Assembly (NCBI GenBank): GCA_018241995.1
Contig: JAFECT010000004.1
Span: 186,001 to 250,000 of the forward strand
Reading direction: 5' to 3'
Source of the DNA: Pseudomonadota bacterium
GTDB taxonomy: Bacteria > Pseudomonadota > Alphaproteobacteria > Caulobacterales > Caulobacteraceae
DNA length: 64,000 nucleotides
Shown: one piece after another, positions 44,038-55,073 of the stretch
Layout: each line of letters begins with the position of its first letter
How positions within the stretch are numbered: the stretch's first letter is position 1
Program-made: the position numbers and the translations under genes
Notes under the pieces: generated by a model
Told to the model about the DNA's origin: nothing
The model's database searches: none
The model's input: only the letters and a program-made list of their open reading frames with translations

Positions 44038-45963
44038 ATGAGAGTGTTTGTGGGGGCCGCCCTGGCGCTGGCGGCGCTGGGCGCTGGCGGCGCGGCCTCC
44101 GCGGCGGCGCCGACGCTCAGGGACGGCCAGGACCTCTACACCCAGAACCGCGTCCCCGAGGCCGCCGCCGCCTTCCGCGCGGTCGCCGCCGACCCCGACG
44201 CCTCCGGCTACGACAAGGTCGAGGCCTGGCGCAGCCTGGCGCGCATCCAGTGGCTGATCGACAAGGACGACAAGGGCGCCCTCGCCTCGCTCGACGCGGC
44301 GCTGGCGCTGAAGACCGACCCCTGCGGCACGGTGATCATGCGCGCGCGGGTGCTGGACGAGTCAGGCTCCCCCCACGATGCGGCGCTGTGGTCGCGGGCG
44401 CATCGGGCCGAGTGTCCCGGCGACTCGCAGAGCGATGACGTCACCGTCGCCGAGGCGCGCGCCCTGCTGGACGATGTCGCCCTCAAGGAGACCCCGGCCG
44501 AGCGACGCACGCGCGACCTCGATGAGGCCGGCGCCCTGTTCAGGCGCCTGTCGGCCGACGCCGACGCCTGGCCGGCGGCCCAGTCGCTTCGGATGGAGTG
44601 GGCGCTCAACGTCGGCGACCCGAAGACGGCGCTGGAGGGCTGGAAGGGCTTCTTCTGGGTCACCGATCACAACGCCCCGGCCGCCTTCAAGGTCGAGGAC
44701 GCCGAGGTCGAGCGCCGCTTCACCACGGGCCTGAGGCCCGACGCGACCGTGCAGGACCAGATCGGCGTCCTGGAGCTGTTGCTGCGTGGCGGCTTCTACA
44801 AGAAGGCCCAGCGCTTCGACGCGTCGCGCCAGATCGCGGCGCGCGCCGGCGCCGATCCGGTCTATGCCCGCGTCCTCCTCTACATGGCCATGCGCAAGGA
44901 CGTGGACGCCCTGATCCTCGCCTACGACCGCGCCACCGCCCGCGGCCACCAGGACGACAAGTCCTTGCTCGACGCCCTGGCCGCGCGACTGAACGCCTGG
45001 CAGACCAAGATCGGGGTCGATGACGCGAAGACGCGCGGCGGCGTGCACGACTCCGGCTTCGGGGTCTATGGCGCGCTCGGCATCACCGAGGGCTACGCGG
45101 GCCTGAACGCCGGCCACATCGTGCAGGATGAGGAGCTCTCCATCGAGCAGTTCGGCCGCAAGGGGCATGTGCGCTTCGTGGTGGTCGAAAACATGATCTC
45201 CAACGGCTACGAGACCTGGCTGTGGGACGGCCTGGGCGAGACCGGCGGCTGGAGCGGCGGCGACGGGGTGATCGTGCAGGTGCGCTCGACCTACACTGGC
45301 GCGGGGCTGGGCGCGCTGGCGAGTTTCCAGCCGGAAATGGCGAAGCGGGACGCCGAGCTGCAGCCCGGCCTGGAGAAGAGCGACCTGCAGGTCTTGGCCA
45401 CCCGGCCGGTGGCCTATCTGCCGGGCGTGCAGGCGCGGTTGATGAAGCAGTCCGCCAAGCAGGTGGCCGACCGCGCCCGCGCCGAAGCGGCGCGCACCGG
45501 CCAGCCGTTCGCCCGCGTGTTCGTCAAGCTCTACTGGGACCTGACCCTGGCCCACTCCATCGTCGTGCACGAAGGCCGCCACGCGCTCGACCAGGCCGAG
45601 TTCCAGGGCAAGGCGGCGTTGAGCCCGCCGGAACTGGAGTACCGCGCCAAGTTGTCCGAGCTGCAGCTGTCGGAACTGCCGCGCCTGCCGCTCGGCAACC
45701 TGATGTCACCCGAGATCGGCGGCCAGACCCCGCACGGCATCGCCGACGCGCGGCTGATGGAGGGCTATCGCCAGTGGATGGAAGCCCACCGGGGCGAGGT
45801 CAAAGGCTTCGATCCCAAGGTCCCGACCCTGGAGCAGCTGGACAAGCTCAGCGACCCGCAAATCCGCGTGGTGGCCCAAGGCCTCGACCCGCAGTTCCGC
45901 CAGCGCCGCACCGACCGGGCGCCGGACAATCAGCAGGGCAAGGGAGGCGCGCGGCGGCCATGA
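44038..45963 (+). CDS. Exported TPR-like protein with HEGRH zinc-protease-like motif (copy 2)
   Basis: Paralogue of the preceding gene, 641 residues, with a signal peptide (FVGAALALAALGAGGAASAAA). The architecture is the same: helical repeats (NRVPEAAAAFRAVAADPDAS), IEQFGRKGHVRFVVVEN, YETWLWDGLGETGGW, then HEGRH again at residues 511-515 and PELEYRAKLSEL just after. The shared end SPEIGGQTPHGIADARLMEGY resembles copy 1. The C-terminal tail is basic and Gln-rich. It is convergent with nuoI, 13 nt away. Function is not assignable beyond possible periplasmic peptidase or peptidase-like adaptor. Confidence 0.78.
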   Translation: MRVFVGAALALAALGAGGAASAAAPTLRDGQDLYTQNRVPEAAAAFRAVAADPDASGYDKVEAWRSLARIQWLIDKDDKGALASLDAALALKTDPCGTVIMRARVLDESGSPHDAALWSRAHRAECPGDSQSDDVTVAEARALLDDVALKETPAERRTRDLDEAGALFRRLSADADAWPAAQSLRMEWALNVGDPKTALEGWKGFFWVTDHNAPAAFKVEDAEVERRFTTGLRPDATVQDQIGVLELLLRGGFYKKAQRFDASRQIAARAGADPVYARVLLYMAMRKDVDALILAYDRATARGHQDDKSLLDALAARLNAWQTKIGVDDAKTRGGVHDSGFGVYGALGITEGYAGLNAGHIVQDEELSIEQFGRKGHVRFVVVENMISNGYETWLWDGLGETGGWSGGDGVIVQVRSTYTGAGLGALASFQPEMAKRDAELQPGLEKSDLQVLATRPVAYLPGVQARLMKQSAKQVADRARAEAARTGQPFARVFVKLYWDLTLAHSIVVHEGRHALDQAEFQGKAALSPPELEYRAKLSELQLSELPRLPLGNLMSPEIGGQTPHGIADARLMEGYRQWMEAHRGEVKGFDPKVPTLEQLDKLSDPQIRVVAQGLDPQFRQRRTDRAPDNQQGKGGARRP

Positions 45964-45976
45964 GGCCGTCCGCCGA

Positions 45977-46468
45977 TCACCGATACGGCGCGTCGAGTTC
46001 CAGGTTGCGGGCGACCTCGCGCTCCCAGCGGTCGCCGTTCTCGAGCAGCTTGTCCTTGTCGTAGAACAGCTCCTCACGGGTCTCGGTGGCGAACTCGGTG
46101 TTCGGGCCTTCCACGATGGCGTCCACCGGGCAGGCTTCCTGGCAGTAGCCGCAGTAGATGCAGCGCGTCATGTCGATGTCGTAGCGCGTGGTGCGGCGGC
46201 TGCCGTCCGGGCGCGGCTCGGCCTCGATGGTGATGCAGTTGGCGGGGCAGATGGCCTCGCACAGCTTGCACGCGATGCAGCGCTCCTCGCCGTTGGCGTA
46301 GCGGCGCAGCACGTGTTCGCCGCGGAAGCGCGGCGATTGCGGGCCCCGCTCGAACGGGTAGTTCACCGTGGCCTTGGGCTTGGCCATGTACTTCAGGCCG
46401 AGGCCGAAGGCGCCGGCGATGTCCAGCAGCATGGCGCCTTTGACGGCCTGTCCGATCCTCTGGAACAT
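45977..46468 (-). CDS. nuoI: NADH-quinone oxidoreductase subunit I
   Basis: Electron-transfer subunit with two 4Fe-4S clusters (N6a/N6b). It has 163 residues. [16 protein letters not shown] and [16 protein letters not shown] each supply three cysteines plus one partner for the other cluster. An N-terminal amphipathic helix contacts the membrane arm. Its ATG shares one base with the stop of the small lipoprotein gene (TGATG). It ends the proximal nuo block. Confidence 0.97.
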   Translation of the reverse strand: MFQRIGQAVKGAMLLDIAGAFGLGLKYMAKPKATVNYPFERGPQSPRFRGEHVLRRYANGEERCIACKLCEAICPANCITIEAEPRPDGSRRTTRYDIDMTRCIYCGYCQEACPVDAIVEGPNTEFATETREELFYDKDKLLENGDRWEREVARNLELDAPYR

Positions 46469-46707
46469 CAGTGCTTCTTTCCGGTGTTGCAGCTGTAGTC
46501 GCTGGGGTCGGAACCCTGGTGGCCCCGCTTGATCGAGACGTCGCCGCCCGGGCAGTTTTGCTTGGCCTTCGCCAGGGCCGCCTCGACCGCCGCGCGCTCG
46601 GCAGGTGTGGAGGGCATGCGCAGGTCCTTCGGCGGCTCCAGGCTGCCGGTCTGGCAGCCCGCCAGGGCGCCCACGGCTGCCAGCACAACAAGCGAACGGC
46701 GGATCAT
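46468..46707 (-). CDS. Small lipoprotein between nuoH and nuoI
   Basis: A 79-residue protein. The ATG at 46707 has GAGGAG upstream. A signal peptide ([18 protein letters not shown]) ends in a lipobox LAGC, with the lipidated C18. The mature part has two further cysteines (QNCPGG and DYSCNTG). It lies 11 nt after nuoH and overlaps nuoI by one base, so it is translated as part of the complex I operon. It is probably anchored on the periplasmic side; role unknown. Confidence 0.75.
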   Translation of the reverse strand: MIRRSLVVLAAVGALAGCQTGSLEPPKDLRMPSTPAERAAVEAALAKAKQNCPGGDVSIKRGHQGSDPSDYSCNTGKKH

Positions 46708-46718
46708 CGGCGTACTCC

Positions 46719-47852
46719 TCAACCCAGCGGGGCGAACACGCCCCAGGCGGCCACGGCGGCGACGGCCACCAGCGACGTCGGCAGGAAGATCTTCCAGCCC
46801 AGGCGCATCAGCTGGTCGTAGCGGTAGCGCGGAACTATGGCCTTCATCATGGCGACCATGAAGAACCAGAACACGGTCTTGATGCAGAACCACACCAGCG
46901 CGTGCAGCTGGCCCCAGAACGACGCGTCGATGCCGAGGAAGCTCCACCCCTCGAACCAGCCTGTGGTCGGATAGGGAGGGCTCCAGCCGCCGAAGAACAG
47001 CGTCGTCATCAGGGCGCACATCAGGACGATGTTGGAGTACTCGCCGATCATGAACAGCAGGTACGGGGTCGAGGAATATTCGACCTGATAGCCGGCCACG
47101 AGCTCGGACTCCGCTTCCGGCAGGTCGAACGGCGGGCGGTTAGTCTCGGCCAGGAACGACACGAAGAACACCACCATCATCGGGAACATCACGATGATCA
47201 TCGGCAGGTGCTTCAGCCCGCCGCCGAACACGTTCCAGTTCCAGAACCAGCCCTGCTGCATCGAGGCGATGGCCTGCAGGTTCATGGCGTCGACCAGGCT
47301 GCCCTGGTGCGCGGCGGCCAGCTTGATGGCGGTCAGCAGGATCACGGTGATGATCACGAAGCCGATGGAGACCTCGTAGGACACCATCTGCGCGGCGGAC
47401 CGCAGCGAGCCCAGGAACGGGTACTTAGAGTTCGACGCCCAGCCGCCCATGATGATGCCGTAGACACCCAGCGACGAGACGGCGAACAGGTAGAGGATGC
47501 CGACGTTGATGTTGGCGACCACCCACTCCGGCGCGAACGGGATCGCGGCCCACATCACGAAGGCGAAGATGAAGCTGAGCAGGGGCGCCAGCAGGAACAC
47601 GCCCTTGTCGGCGCCCGCCGGTATGACGATCTCCTTGAACACGAACTTGAAGAAGTCGGCGAAGGACTGCAGCAGGCCGAACGGACCCACCACGTTGGGG
47701 CCTTTGCGCATCTGCACGCCCGCCCAGATCTTGCGGTCGGCCAGCAGCAGGAAGGCCAGCGACAGCAGGACGCCGACCACCACCAGCACGATGCCGAGCA
47801 GGTGGATCAGCACATAGCCGAGCGGATCGGTGTTCGGATCGAAGACAGGCAT
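46719..47852 (-). CDS. nuoH: NADH-quinone oxidoreductase subunit H
   Basis: Membrane subunit that forms the quinone chamber at the junction of the two arms. It has 377 residues and eight or more helices. [20 protein letters not shown] and [20 protein letters not shown] are the strongest signatures, the latter lining the quinone site with its glutamates. nuoG lies 7 nt upstream. Confidence 0.97.
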   Translation of the reverse strand: MPVFDPNTDPLGYVLIHLLGIVLVVVGVLLSLAFLLLADRKIWAGVQMRKGPNVVGPFGLLQSFADFFKFVFKEIVIPAGADKGVFLLAPLLSFIFAFVMWAAIPFAPEWVVANINVGILYLFAVSSLGVYGIIMGGWASNSKYPFLGSLRSAAQMVSYEVSIGFVIITVILLTAIKLAAAHQGSLVDAMNLQAIASMQQGWFWNWNVFGGGLKHLPMIIVMFPMMVVFFVSFLAETNRPPFDLPEAESELVAGYQVEYSSTPYLLFMIGEYSNIVLMCALMTTLFFGGWSPPYPTTGWFEGWSFLGIDASFWGQLHALVWFCIKTVFWFFMVAMMKAIVPRYRYDQLMRLGWKIFLPTSLVAVAAVAAWGVFAPLG

Positions 47853-47859
47853 AGGCGTC

Positions 47860-49923
47860 CTATTCGGCGGCCAGGGCGGGGGCCTTGGACCGGATGGCCG
47901 AACACTCGGCCATGGTCACGCTGGCGCGCGCGATGGGGTTGGTCAGGTAGAAGTCGCGGACCGGCGAGGCGAAGGGCTCGTCGGCGATGTCGCCCTTGCC
48001 CCCCAGCTTGCCGAGGTCCAGGCCCGTGGCCGGCCCGACCACATAGTCGACCTGGCCGAACGTCGGGTGGTCGTTGATCAGGGCGTGGCGCAGGTCGGCC
48101 AGGGTGTCGTACGGCAGGGTCTTGCCCAGGCGCTCGGACAGGGCGCGCAGGATGGCCCAGTCCTCCTTGGCCTCGCCCTTCGGGAACACGACCCGCTCGG
48201 CGATCTGCACCCGGCCTTCGGTGTTGACGTAGATGCCGGGCTTTTCGGTGTAGGCGGCGCCCGGCAGCACTACGTCGGCGCGGTGCGCGCCCGCGTCGCC
48301 ATGGGTGCCGATGTAGGTGACGAAGGCCTTGCCGAGGGCCGAAGTGTCGATCTCGTCCGCGCCCAGCAGCACCACCGCGTCAAGCTCGCCCCGGCCGGCG
48401 GCCGCCACGATCTCGGGCGCCGAAAGGCCGCCCTCGCCCGGCAGGAAGCCCATGTCGAGCCCGCCCACCCGTGCGGCGGCGGTGTGCAGCACGTTGAAGC
48501 CGTTCCAGCCCTCGCGGATCACGCCGAACTTGGCTGCGAGGTCGGCGGCCTGTTTCAGGATCGCGCCGCCGTCGGGCCGCGCCAGGGCGCCCATGCCCAC
48601 GATCACCGCCGGAGCCTTGGCGTTCTTCATCACCTCGGCGAAGGCGTTGCGCGAGGCGGCCTTCAGGGTGGCGGGGCCGAAGCCTAGGTACTCGTAGGGG
48701 TAGGTCAGCTCGACGCGTTCGCCGATCACGCCGACCTTGAGGTTACCCCACAGCCAGCTCTTGCGGATGCGCGCGTTCAGCAGCGGCGCCTCCAGGCGAG
48801 GATTGGCGCCGATCATCAGGATCGCGTCGGCCTGCTCGATACCGGCGATGGTGGTGTTGAACAGATAGCCGCCGCGCGCGCCGCCGCCGATGGCCGCGCC
48901 GTCCTGGCGGCAGTCGATGTTCTTCACGCCCATGGACCGGAACAGGTCCATCGCCGCCTTCATCGATTCCGCATCCTGCAGGTCGCCGGCGATGACGCCG
49001 ATGCGCTCAGGCGCGACGCCGTGCAGCACGTCGGCCACGGCGCCCAGCGCCTCGGCCCAGGTCGCTTCCTTGAGCTTGCCGCCGACGCGGACATAGGGCC
49101 GGTCGAGCCGCTGGCGCATCAGGCCGTCGACCGCGTAGCGGCTCTTGTCCGACAGCCATTCCTCATTGATGGCGTCGTTGGTGCGCGGCAGCACGCGCAT
49201 GACCTCGGGCCCGCGGCTGTCGGCGCGGATGTTGGCCCCCATGGCGTCCATCACGTCGATGGTCTCGGTCTTGGAGAGCTCCCACGGACGGTAGTTGAAG
49301 GCCCACGGCCGGTGGGTCAGGGCGCCAACCGGACACAGGTCGTTGACGTTGCCGGACAGTTCCGACGTCAGGGCGTGCTCAAGGTAGGTGGTGATCTCCG
49401 CATCCTCGCCGCGGGCGATCATGCCGATCTCGGGCGTGCCGGCGACTTCCGACACGAAGCGGACGCAGCGGGTGCACTGGATGCAGCGGGTCATGATCGT
49501 CTTGATCGTGGGACCCATGTACTTCTCTTCGACCGCGCGCTTGTTCTCCTGGTAGCGCGAGCCGTCGCGGCCATAACCCATGGCCTGGTCCTGCAGGTCG
49601 CATTCCCCGCCCTGGTCACAGATCGGGCAGTCGAGGGGGTGGTTGATGAGCAGGAACTCCATCACCCCTTCGCGCGCCTTCTTCACCATCGGCGTGTTGG
49701 TGAAGATCTCCTGGCCCTCGGCGGCCGGCAGGGCGCACGACGCCTGCGGCTTCGGCGGCCCGGGCTTCACCTCGACCAGGCACATGCGGCAGTTGCCGGC
49801 GATGGACAGGCGCTCGTGATAGCAGAAACGGGGGATCTCCTCCCCCGCCCGCTCGGCGACTTGCAGCACGGTCATGCCGGGTTCGAACTCGACCTCGACG
49901 CCGTTGACCTTGGCTATGGGCAC
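47860..49923 (-). CDS. nuoG: NADH-quinone oxidoreductase subunit G
   Basis: Large peripheral-arm subunit, 687 residues. An N-terminal 2Fe-2S domain ([20 protein letters not shown]) is followed by [18 protein letters not shown] and [10 protein letters not shown] with the 4Fe-4S clusters. A molybdopterin-oxidoreductase-like domain without catalytic role follows. The extra cluster found in E. coli NuoG is not evident. It starts 26 nt after the TM2-domain gene. Confidence 0.96.
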   Translation of the reverse strand: MPIAKVNGVEVEFEPGMTVLQVAERAGEEIPRFCYHERLSIAGNCRMCLVEVKPGPPKPQASCALPAAEGQEIFTNTPMVKKAREGVMEFLLINHPLDCPICDQGGECDLQDQAMGYGRDGSRYQENKRAVEEKYMGPTIKTIMTRCIQCTRCVRFVSEVAGTPEIGMIARGEDAEITTYLEHALTSELSGNVNDLCPVGALTHRPWAFNYRPWELSKTETIDVMDAMGANIRADSRGPEVMRVLPRTNDAINEEWLSDKSRYAVDGLMRQRLDRPYVRVGGKLKEATWAEALGAVADVLHGVAPERIGVIAGDLQDAESMKAAMDLFRSMGVKNIDCRQDGAAIGGGARGGYLFNTTIAGIEQADAILMIGANPRLEAPLLNARIRKSWLWGNLKVGVIGERVELTYPYEYLGFGPATLKAASRNAFAEVMKNAKAPAVIVGMGALARPDGGAILKQAADLAAKFGVIREGWNGFNVLHTAAARVGGLDMGFLPGEGGLSAPEIVAAAGRGELDAVVLLGADEIDTSALGKAFVTYIGTHGDAGAHRADVVLPGAAYTEKPGIYVNTEGRVQIAERVVFPKGEAKEDWAILRALSERLGKTLPYDTLADLRHALINDHPTFGQVDYVVGPATGLDLGKLGGKGDIADEPFASPVRDFYLTNPIARASVTMAECSAIRSKAPALAAE

Positions 49924-49949
49924 CTAAAGCTCCTCCGGTCGGACCGGGC

Positions 49950-50441
49950 TTAGAACCAAGACTTGTTGCCGATCACGTAGTCCTGCTCGAACTGCTGATC
50001 GGATTTGGTCAGGTAGATGATGAATTCGATGAAGGAAATCAGCCAGATGATACCCGGCACGATGCCGAACGTGATCCAGCCCACCGTGCCGCCGAGCAGC
50101 ATGATGATCCCCGCCCCGGTCTTGCCGAGGTAGAACTTGTGGATGCCGATGCCGCCCAGGAAGAAGGCCAGCAGCGCCGCGGCGATCTTGCTTTTGCTGC
50201 CGGCGGTCGCGCCCGCGCCGTGCACGATGTAGACGCTGGTGGCGCGGCCGTCGACGACCTGGAAGTCGACCTCCGTCCCCGCGAGGATGGTGTAAACGCC
50301 GCCCTGCAGATCGGTCCGCGAGAAGGGGTAGCGGTTGCCGTCCGCGCCGCTGATCACGCCGGCGGCGTCGATGTCCTGATAGGACAAGACCCGGCCGCGC
50401 ATCGAGGCGCCGCCCAGGCTGATGGTAGGCTCTGCGCTCAT
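49950..50441 (-). CDS. TM2-domain protein with N-terminal beta domain
   Basis: A 163-residue protein. The N-terminal ~70 residues (GRVLSYQDIDAAGVISGADG, RYPFSRTDL, TEVDFQVVDGRATSVYIV) resemble a cold-shock-like small beta barrel. The C-terminal part is a TM2 domain with two helices (ALLAFFLGGIGIHKFYLGKT, IVPGIIWLISFIEFIIYLT). It lies between nuoF and nuoG with gaps of 4 and 26 nt, so it is co-transcribed with them. Function unknown. Confidence 0.8.
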   Translation of the reverse strand: MSAEPTISLGGASMRGRVLSYQDIDAAGVISGADGNRYPFSRTDLQGGVYTILAGTEVDFQVVDGRATSVYIVHGAGATAGSKSKIAAALLAFFLGGIGIHKFYLGKTGAGIIMLLGGTVGWITFGIVPGIIWLISFIEFIIYLTKSDQQFEQDYVIGNKSWF

Positions 50442-50445
50442 CAGA

Positions 50446-51759
<1,314 letters not shown>

Positions 51760-51764
51760 GTGAT

Positions 51765-52031
51765 TCAACCGTCAGAAAGCCGGCGCCGGTGATACCGGGT
51801 GCGCAGGACAATAGCTATGAGGACAAGCGCCCAGCCGAGGCCCATGGCGACATAAGAGGCCACGGTCAGGTCGCTGCTGGGCGCGCCTGAGAAGCGGAGA
51901 TTCCACACCAGCACCAGGGCGGCGCCGATGATGAGGCCGAAGCCGGCCATGCGCGGCCAGAAGGCGACCTGGCGCAGCTCGGCGCGATAGGCGGCGCGGC
52001 CCTCCGGCGTGGAAAGGTCGAGCGCGTTCAT
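51765..52031 (-). CDS. Small two-helix membrane protein in nuo operon
   Basis: An 88-residue protein. A soluble start ([20 protein letters not shown]) is followed by two hydrophobic helices (about 29-44 and 58-76) and a basic end ([12 protein letters not shown]). Its ATG overlaps the stop of the 67-residue gene by 4 nt, and it ends just before nuoF. It is in the operon between nuoE and nuoF. No family is recognised. Confidence 0.65.
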   Translation of the reverse strand: MNALDLSTPEGRAAYRAELRQVAFWPRMAGFGLIIGAALVLVWNLRFSGAPSSDLTVASYVAMGLGWALVLIAIVLRTRYHRRRLSDG

Positions 52032-52231
52032 GCCGTCCCCTCCCCGCCATCCTTCTTCGCGCGCGCGCCGCGGGCCATGAAGACCACGCCCAGCGCCATG
52101 AAGGCCGCGCCGACGCCGAACATGGCGCTGCGCCCCGTCGCGCCCATGGCCATGAATGCCGCCCCGACCCCGAAGAAGGCCACGGCGACGCCCATGGAGC
52201 GGCGTGCGTTGGGGTTCGGCGCCTGGGCCAT
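52028..52231 (-). CDS. Very small two-helix membrane protein in nuo operon
   Basis: A 67-residue protein whose ATG shares one base with the nuoE stop (TGATG). A basic start (MAQAPNPNARRS) leads into a near-duplicated helix pair, each half containing FGVGAAFMA (VAVAFFGVGAAFMAMG and AMFGVGAAFMALGVVFM), then a charged tail. The internal repeat implies duplication of one helix. Function unknown. Confidence 0.62.
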   Translation of the reverse strand: MAQAPNPNARRSMGVAVAFFGVGAAFMAMGATGRSAMFGVGAAFMALGVVFMARGARAKKDGGEGTA

Positions 52232-52890
52232 CAGGCCTTCTCCGGAACCGGCAGGTTCGGCAGCTTCACCGGCTTGGCCAGCGAACCGTCGTAGAGCTTC
52301 GGATCGGTCAGGGTCAGGGCCCCGCCCGCGGGCTCGGAGGAATGCCGGCCGGCATAGGACCCCGGCCACGGCTTCTTGCCGGCGCGGAAGTCGTCGAGGA
52401 TCTGGCCCAGGCTCTCGGGCGTCAGGTCCTCGTAATAGTAGTCGTTGATCTGGGCCATCGGCGCGTTGCAGCAGGCGCCCAGGCACTCGACCTCCTGCCA
52501 GGTGAACCAGCCGTCCGCCGACATGTGGTCCTTGTGGCCGATCTTTTCCTTGCAGACCGCCATCAGCTCGTTGGCGCCGCGCAGCATGCAGGGAGTCGTG
52601 CCGCAGACCTGCACCAGCACCCTACCCACCGGCTCCAGCTGGAACATGGTGTAGAAGGTGGCGACCTCGTAGACGCGCACATATTCCATGCCGCACAGCT
52701 CGGCGATGGCGCGCAGCGCGGGCTCGGAGACCCAGCCCTCCTGCTTCTGCACCAGCCACAGGATCGGGATCACGGCCGATTGCTTGCGGGCCTCGGGATA
52801 CTTCGAGATCCACCACTTGGCCTTGGCCATGGTGTCCTTCGAAAAGGCGAAGGAGGCGGGCTGCTCTTTGGCGAGACGGCGGATGGACAT
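52231..52890 (-). CDS. nuoE: NADH-quinone oxidoreductase subunit E
   Basis: Thioredoxin-like 2Fe-2S subunit of the NADH module. The ATG at 52890 gives 219 residues. The cluster cysteines are C96 and C101 (VCGTTPCMLRG) and C136 and C140 (ECLGACCNAP). The C-terminal ~50 residues (ALTLTDPKLYDGSLAKPVKL) are an extension seen in alphaproteobacterial NuoE. The frame is open upstream, but the helical start SIRRLAKEQPASFAF fits the family. Confidence 0.96.
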   Translation of the reverse strand: MSIRRLAKEQPASFAFSKDTMAKAKWWISKYPEARKQSAVIPILWLVQKQEGWVSEPALRAIAELCGMEYVRVYEVATFYTMFQLEPVGRVLVQVCGTTPCMLRGANELMAVCKEKIGHKDHMSADGWFTWQEVECLGACCNAPMAQINDYYYEDLTPESLGQILDDFRAGKKPWPGSYAGRHSSEPAGGALTLTDPKLYDGSLAKPVKLPNLPVPEKA

Positions 52891-52892
52891 GC

Positions 52893-53261
52893 TTACCTCA
52901 GGAAGTCCACGCGGCGGATCAGGCCCGCTTGCACGGTGTAGATGACGACCACCTCGACCGACGGCTGGTCGGTTCCGTTGAGCCAGCACTCCTCGTGATC
53001 GACCACGCGGTCGCCGATCACGGCGCGGCTCTTGGCGACGGCCTTGAGCGTGGGGACGGAAAAACGCTTGGCGTAGAACTCGCGCAGCGCCGCCTGGCCG
53101 GAATAGCGCGGCTGGTTCGGGAAGTCGTAGACCTCCACGTCCTCCGCGTAGCAGGCGGCGAAGGCGTCCAGGTCACGCGCATTGTAGGCGTCGAGCTGAG
53201 CCTGGGCGACGGCCTCGGGCGACAGGCAGGCCTCCACGGTCATGACGGCGCTCGCCGTCAC
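52893..53261 (-). CDS. SnoaL/NTF2-like protein in nuo operon
   Basis: A 122-residue protein from a GTG at 53261 that overlaps the nuoD stop (GTGA), with GGGGAG 8 nt ahead. [20 protein letters not shown], then [19 protein letters not shown] and REFYAKRF, are characteristic of the NTF2/SnoaL-like cone fold. Such proteins bind small ligands or act as isomerases. A link to complex I is suggested only by position between nuoD and nuoE. Confidence 0.82.
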   Translation of the reverse strand: MTASAVMTVEACLSPEAVAQAQLDAYNARDLDAFAACYAEDVEVYDFPNQPRYSGQAALREFYAKRFSVPTLKAVAKSRAVIGDRVVDHEECWLNGTDQPSVEVVVIYTVQAGLIRRVDFLR

Positions 53262-54490
53262 CGGTCGATCTCCCCGAACACGATGTCCAGCGAGCCCAGG
53301 ATGGCGGAGACGTCGGCCAGCATGTGGCCGCGGTTCATCCAGTCCATCGCCTGGAGGTGCTTGTAGCCGGGCGCCTGGATCTTGCAGCGGTAGGGCTTGT
53401 TAGTCCCGTCGGCGACCAGATAGACGCCGAACTCGCCCTTGGGCGCCTCGACCGCGGCATAGACCTGGCCGGGGCCGACGTGGAAGCCCTCGGTATAGAG
53501 CTTGAAGTGGTGGATCAGCGCTTCCATCGAGCGCTTCATCTCGCCCCGGCGCGGCGGCACGACCTTGTTATCGAGCGTCATGACGGGCCCCGGCGTTTTC
53601 TTAAGACGCTCAATGGCCTGCTTCATGATCTTCACCGACTGGCGCATCTCCTCCATGCGGACGAGATAGCGGTCCCAGCAGTCGCCGTTCTTGCCGATGA
53701 CGATGTCGAAGTCGAACTCGTCGTAGCGCTCGTAGGGCTGGCTCTTGCGCAGGTCCCACTTCACGCCGGAGCCGCGCAGCATCACGCCCGAGAAGCCCCA
53801 GTCGAAGGCCTCCTGCTTGGACACCACGCCGATATCGACGTTGCGCTGCTTGAAGATGCGGTTCTCGGTGACCAGGGTCTCGATGTCGTCCATCACGCGC
53901 GGGAAGGCGTCGCACCAGCGGTCGATATCTTCGATCAGGTCGGGCGGCAGGTCCTGGTGCACGCCGCCGGGGCGGAAGTAGTTGGCGTGCAGGCGAGCCC
54001 CCGAAGCCCGCTCATAGAACACCATCAGCTTCTCGCGCTCTTCGAAGCCCCACAGCGGCGGGGTCAGCGCGCCCACGTCCATGGCCTGGGTGGTGACATT
54101 GAGCAGGTGGTTCAGGATGCGGCCGATTTCGGAATAGAGCACCCGGATCAGCGAGCCGCGCACCGGCACCTCGATGCCCAGGAGCTTCTCGATGGCCAGG
54201 CAGAACGCATGCTCCTGGTTCATCGGCGCCACATAGTCGAGGCGGTCGAAGTACGGAATGTTCTGCAGGTAGGTGCGGTACTCCATCAGCTTCTCGGTGC
54301 CGCGGTGCAGCAGCCCGATGTGCGGATCGACGCGCTCGACCACCTCCCCGTCCAGCTCCAGCACCAGGCGCAGCACGCCGTGCGCGGCCGGGTGCTGGGG
54401 GCCGAAGTTGATCGTGAACTTGCGGTTCTCGAAGTCTTCCTGGTGGGCGCGCGTGGTCGCCGCCAGGTCGGAGTTTCCGTCGCCGGCCAT
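53258..54490 (-). CDS. nuoD: NADH-quinone oxidoreductase subunit D
   Basis: Peripheral-arm subunit forming the quinone site, related to the large subunit of NiFe hydrogenases. It has 410 residues and is separate from nuoC, as in alphaproteobacteria and mitochondria. [22 protein letters not shown] carries the key histidines, and [20 protein letters not shown] is the second signature. It ends in VFGEIDR, as the family usually does. Confidence 0.97.
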   Translation of the reverse strand: MAGDGNSDLAATTRAHQEDFENRKFTINFGPQHPAAHGVLRLVLELDGEVVERVDPHIGLLHRGTEKLMEYRTYLQNIPYFDRLDYVAPMNQEHAFCLAIEKLLGIEVPVRGSLIRVLYSEIGRILNHLLNVTTQAMDVGALTPPLWGFEEREKLMVFYERASGARLHANYFRPGGVHQDLPPDLIEDIDRWCDAFPRVMDDIETLVTENRIFKQRNVDIGVVSKQEAFDWGFSGVMLRGSGVKWDLRKSQPYERYDEFDFDIVIGKNGDCWDRYLVRMEEMRQSVKIMKQAIERLKKTPGPVMTLDNKVVPPRRGEMKRSMEALIHHFKLYTEGFHVGPGQVYAAVEAPKGEFGVYLVADGTNKPYRCKIQAPGYKHLQAMDWMNRGHMLADVSAILGSLDIVFGEIDR

Positions 54491-54536
54491 CAGAAGCCTC
54501 TAAGCTTGAAGGCGCCGGCGCACGCGCGCCGGGCGG

Positions 54537-54944
54537 TCAGTCCTCGTGCGAGCCGCCGGGGCTCATGCGCGAGGCGAAGGCGAAGGCCACGAACAGCCCC
54601 ACGCCGAAGAAGACGAGACCCAGCGTCGCCATGCCGATGCTGGCCGAGGTCCAGGCCTCGCCGGTCAGCGCCACCCGCGACAGCGGGATCGAGATCAGCA
54701 CCGAGCCCGCGCCCAGCATGGCGCTGCGGATTTCCAGCCCGTTCATGCGCCTGAGGCTCATGCCCGCGACCAGCACCACGAACGCGGTCAACAGCGCCAG
54801 GCCGAGGATCTTGGTGTCCGTACGGATCGATTCCGCCGGCCCGAACAGCCCCGAGAGCCTGCCGCCCAGCGCGCCCAGGAAGGCGCCCGCGAGCGTGGTC
54901 AGGAAGAAGCCGAGGCCCGACCGTAAGCTGTTCACCTTCGTCAC
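54537..54944 (-). CDS. Membrane protein between nuoC and nuoD
   Basis: A GTG at 54944 is chosen because GGGAGG lies about 7 nt upstream. The frame stays open to 55052, but that part is Pro/Ala-rich and has no ribosome site. The 135-residue product has four hydrophobic stretches at about 10-27, 45-62, 72-86 and 100-122. It ends SRMSPGGSHED. No family is recognised. It is placed in the nuo operon in the same orientation. Confidence 0.6.
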   Translation of the reverse strand: MTKVNSLRSGLGFFLTTLAGAFLGALGGRLSGLFGPAESIRTDTKILGLALLTAFVVLVAGMSLRRMNGLEIRSAMLGAGSVLISIPLSRVALTGEAWTSASIGMATLGLVFFGVGLFVAFAFASRMSPGGSHED

Positions 54945-55073
54945 GACACGTCCTCCCGGCGCCTGCGGCGCTCCGGCGGTAACCATAGGACGTGAAGGCG
55001 CCTGCGGCCAAGCTGTTCGCCTGTCCGGCGACAGCGCCGCGCGCGTGACCAAGGATGTCGGCCGCAGACCTCA

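Noticed and set aside
38419..45976. Genomic island or prophage in the nuo operon
   Set aside because: No integrase, transposase, phage gene, tRNA or flanking direct repeat could be seen, and base composition looks like the neighbours.
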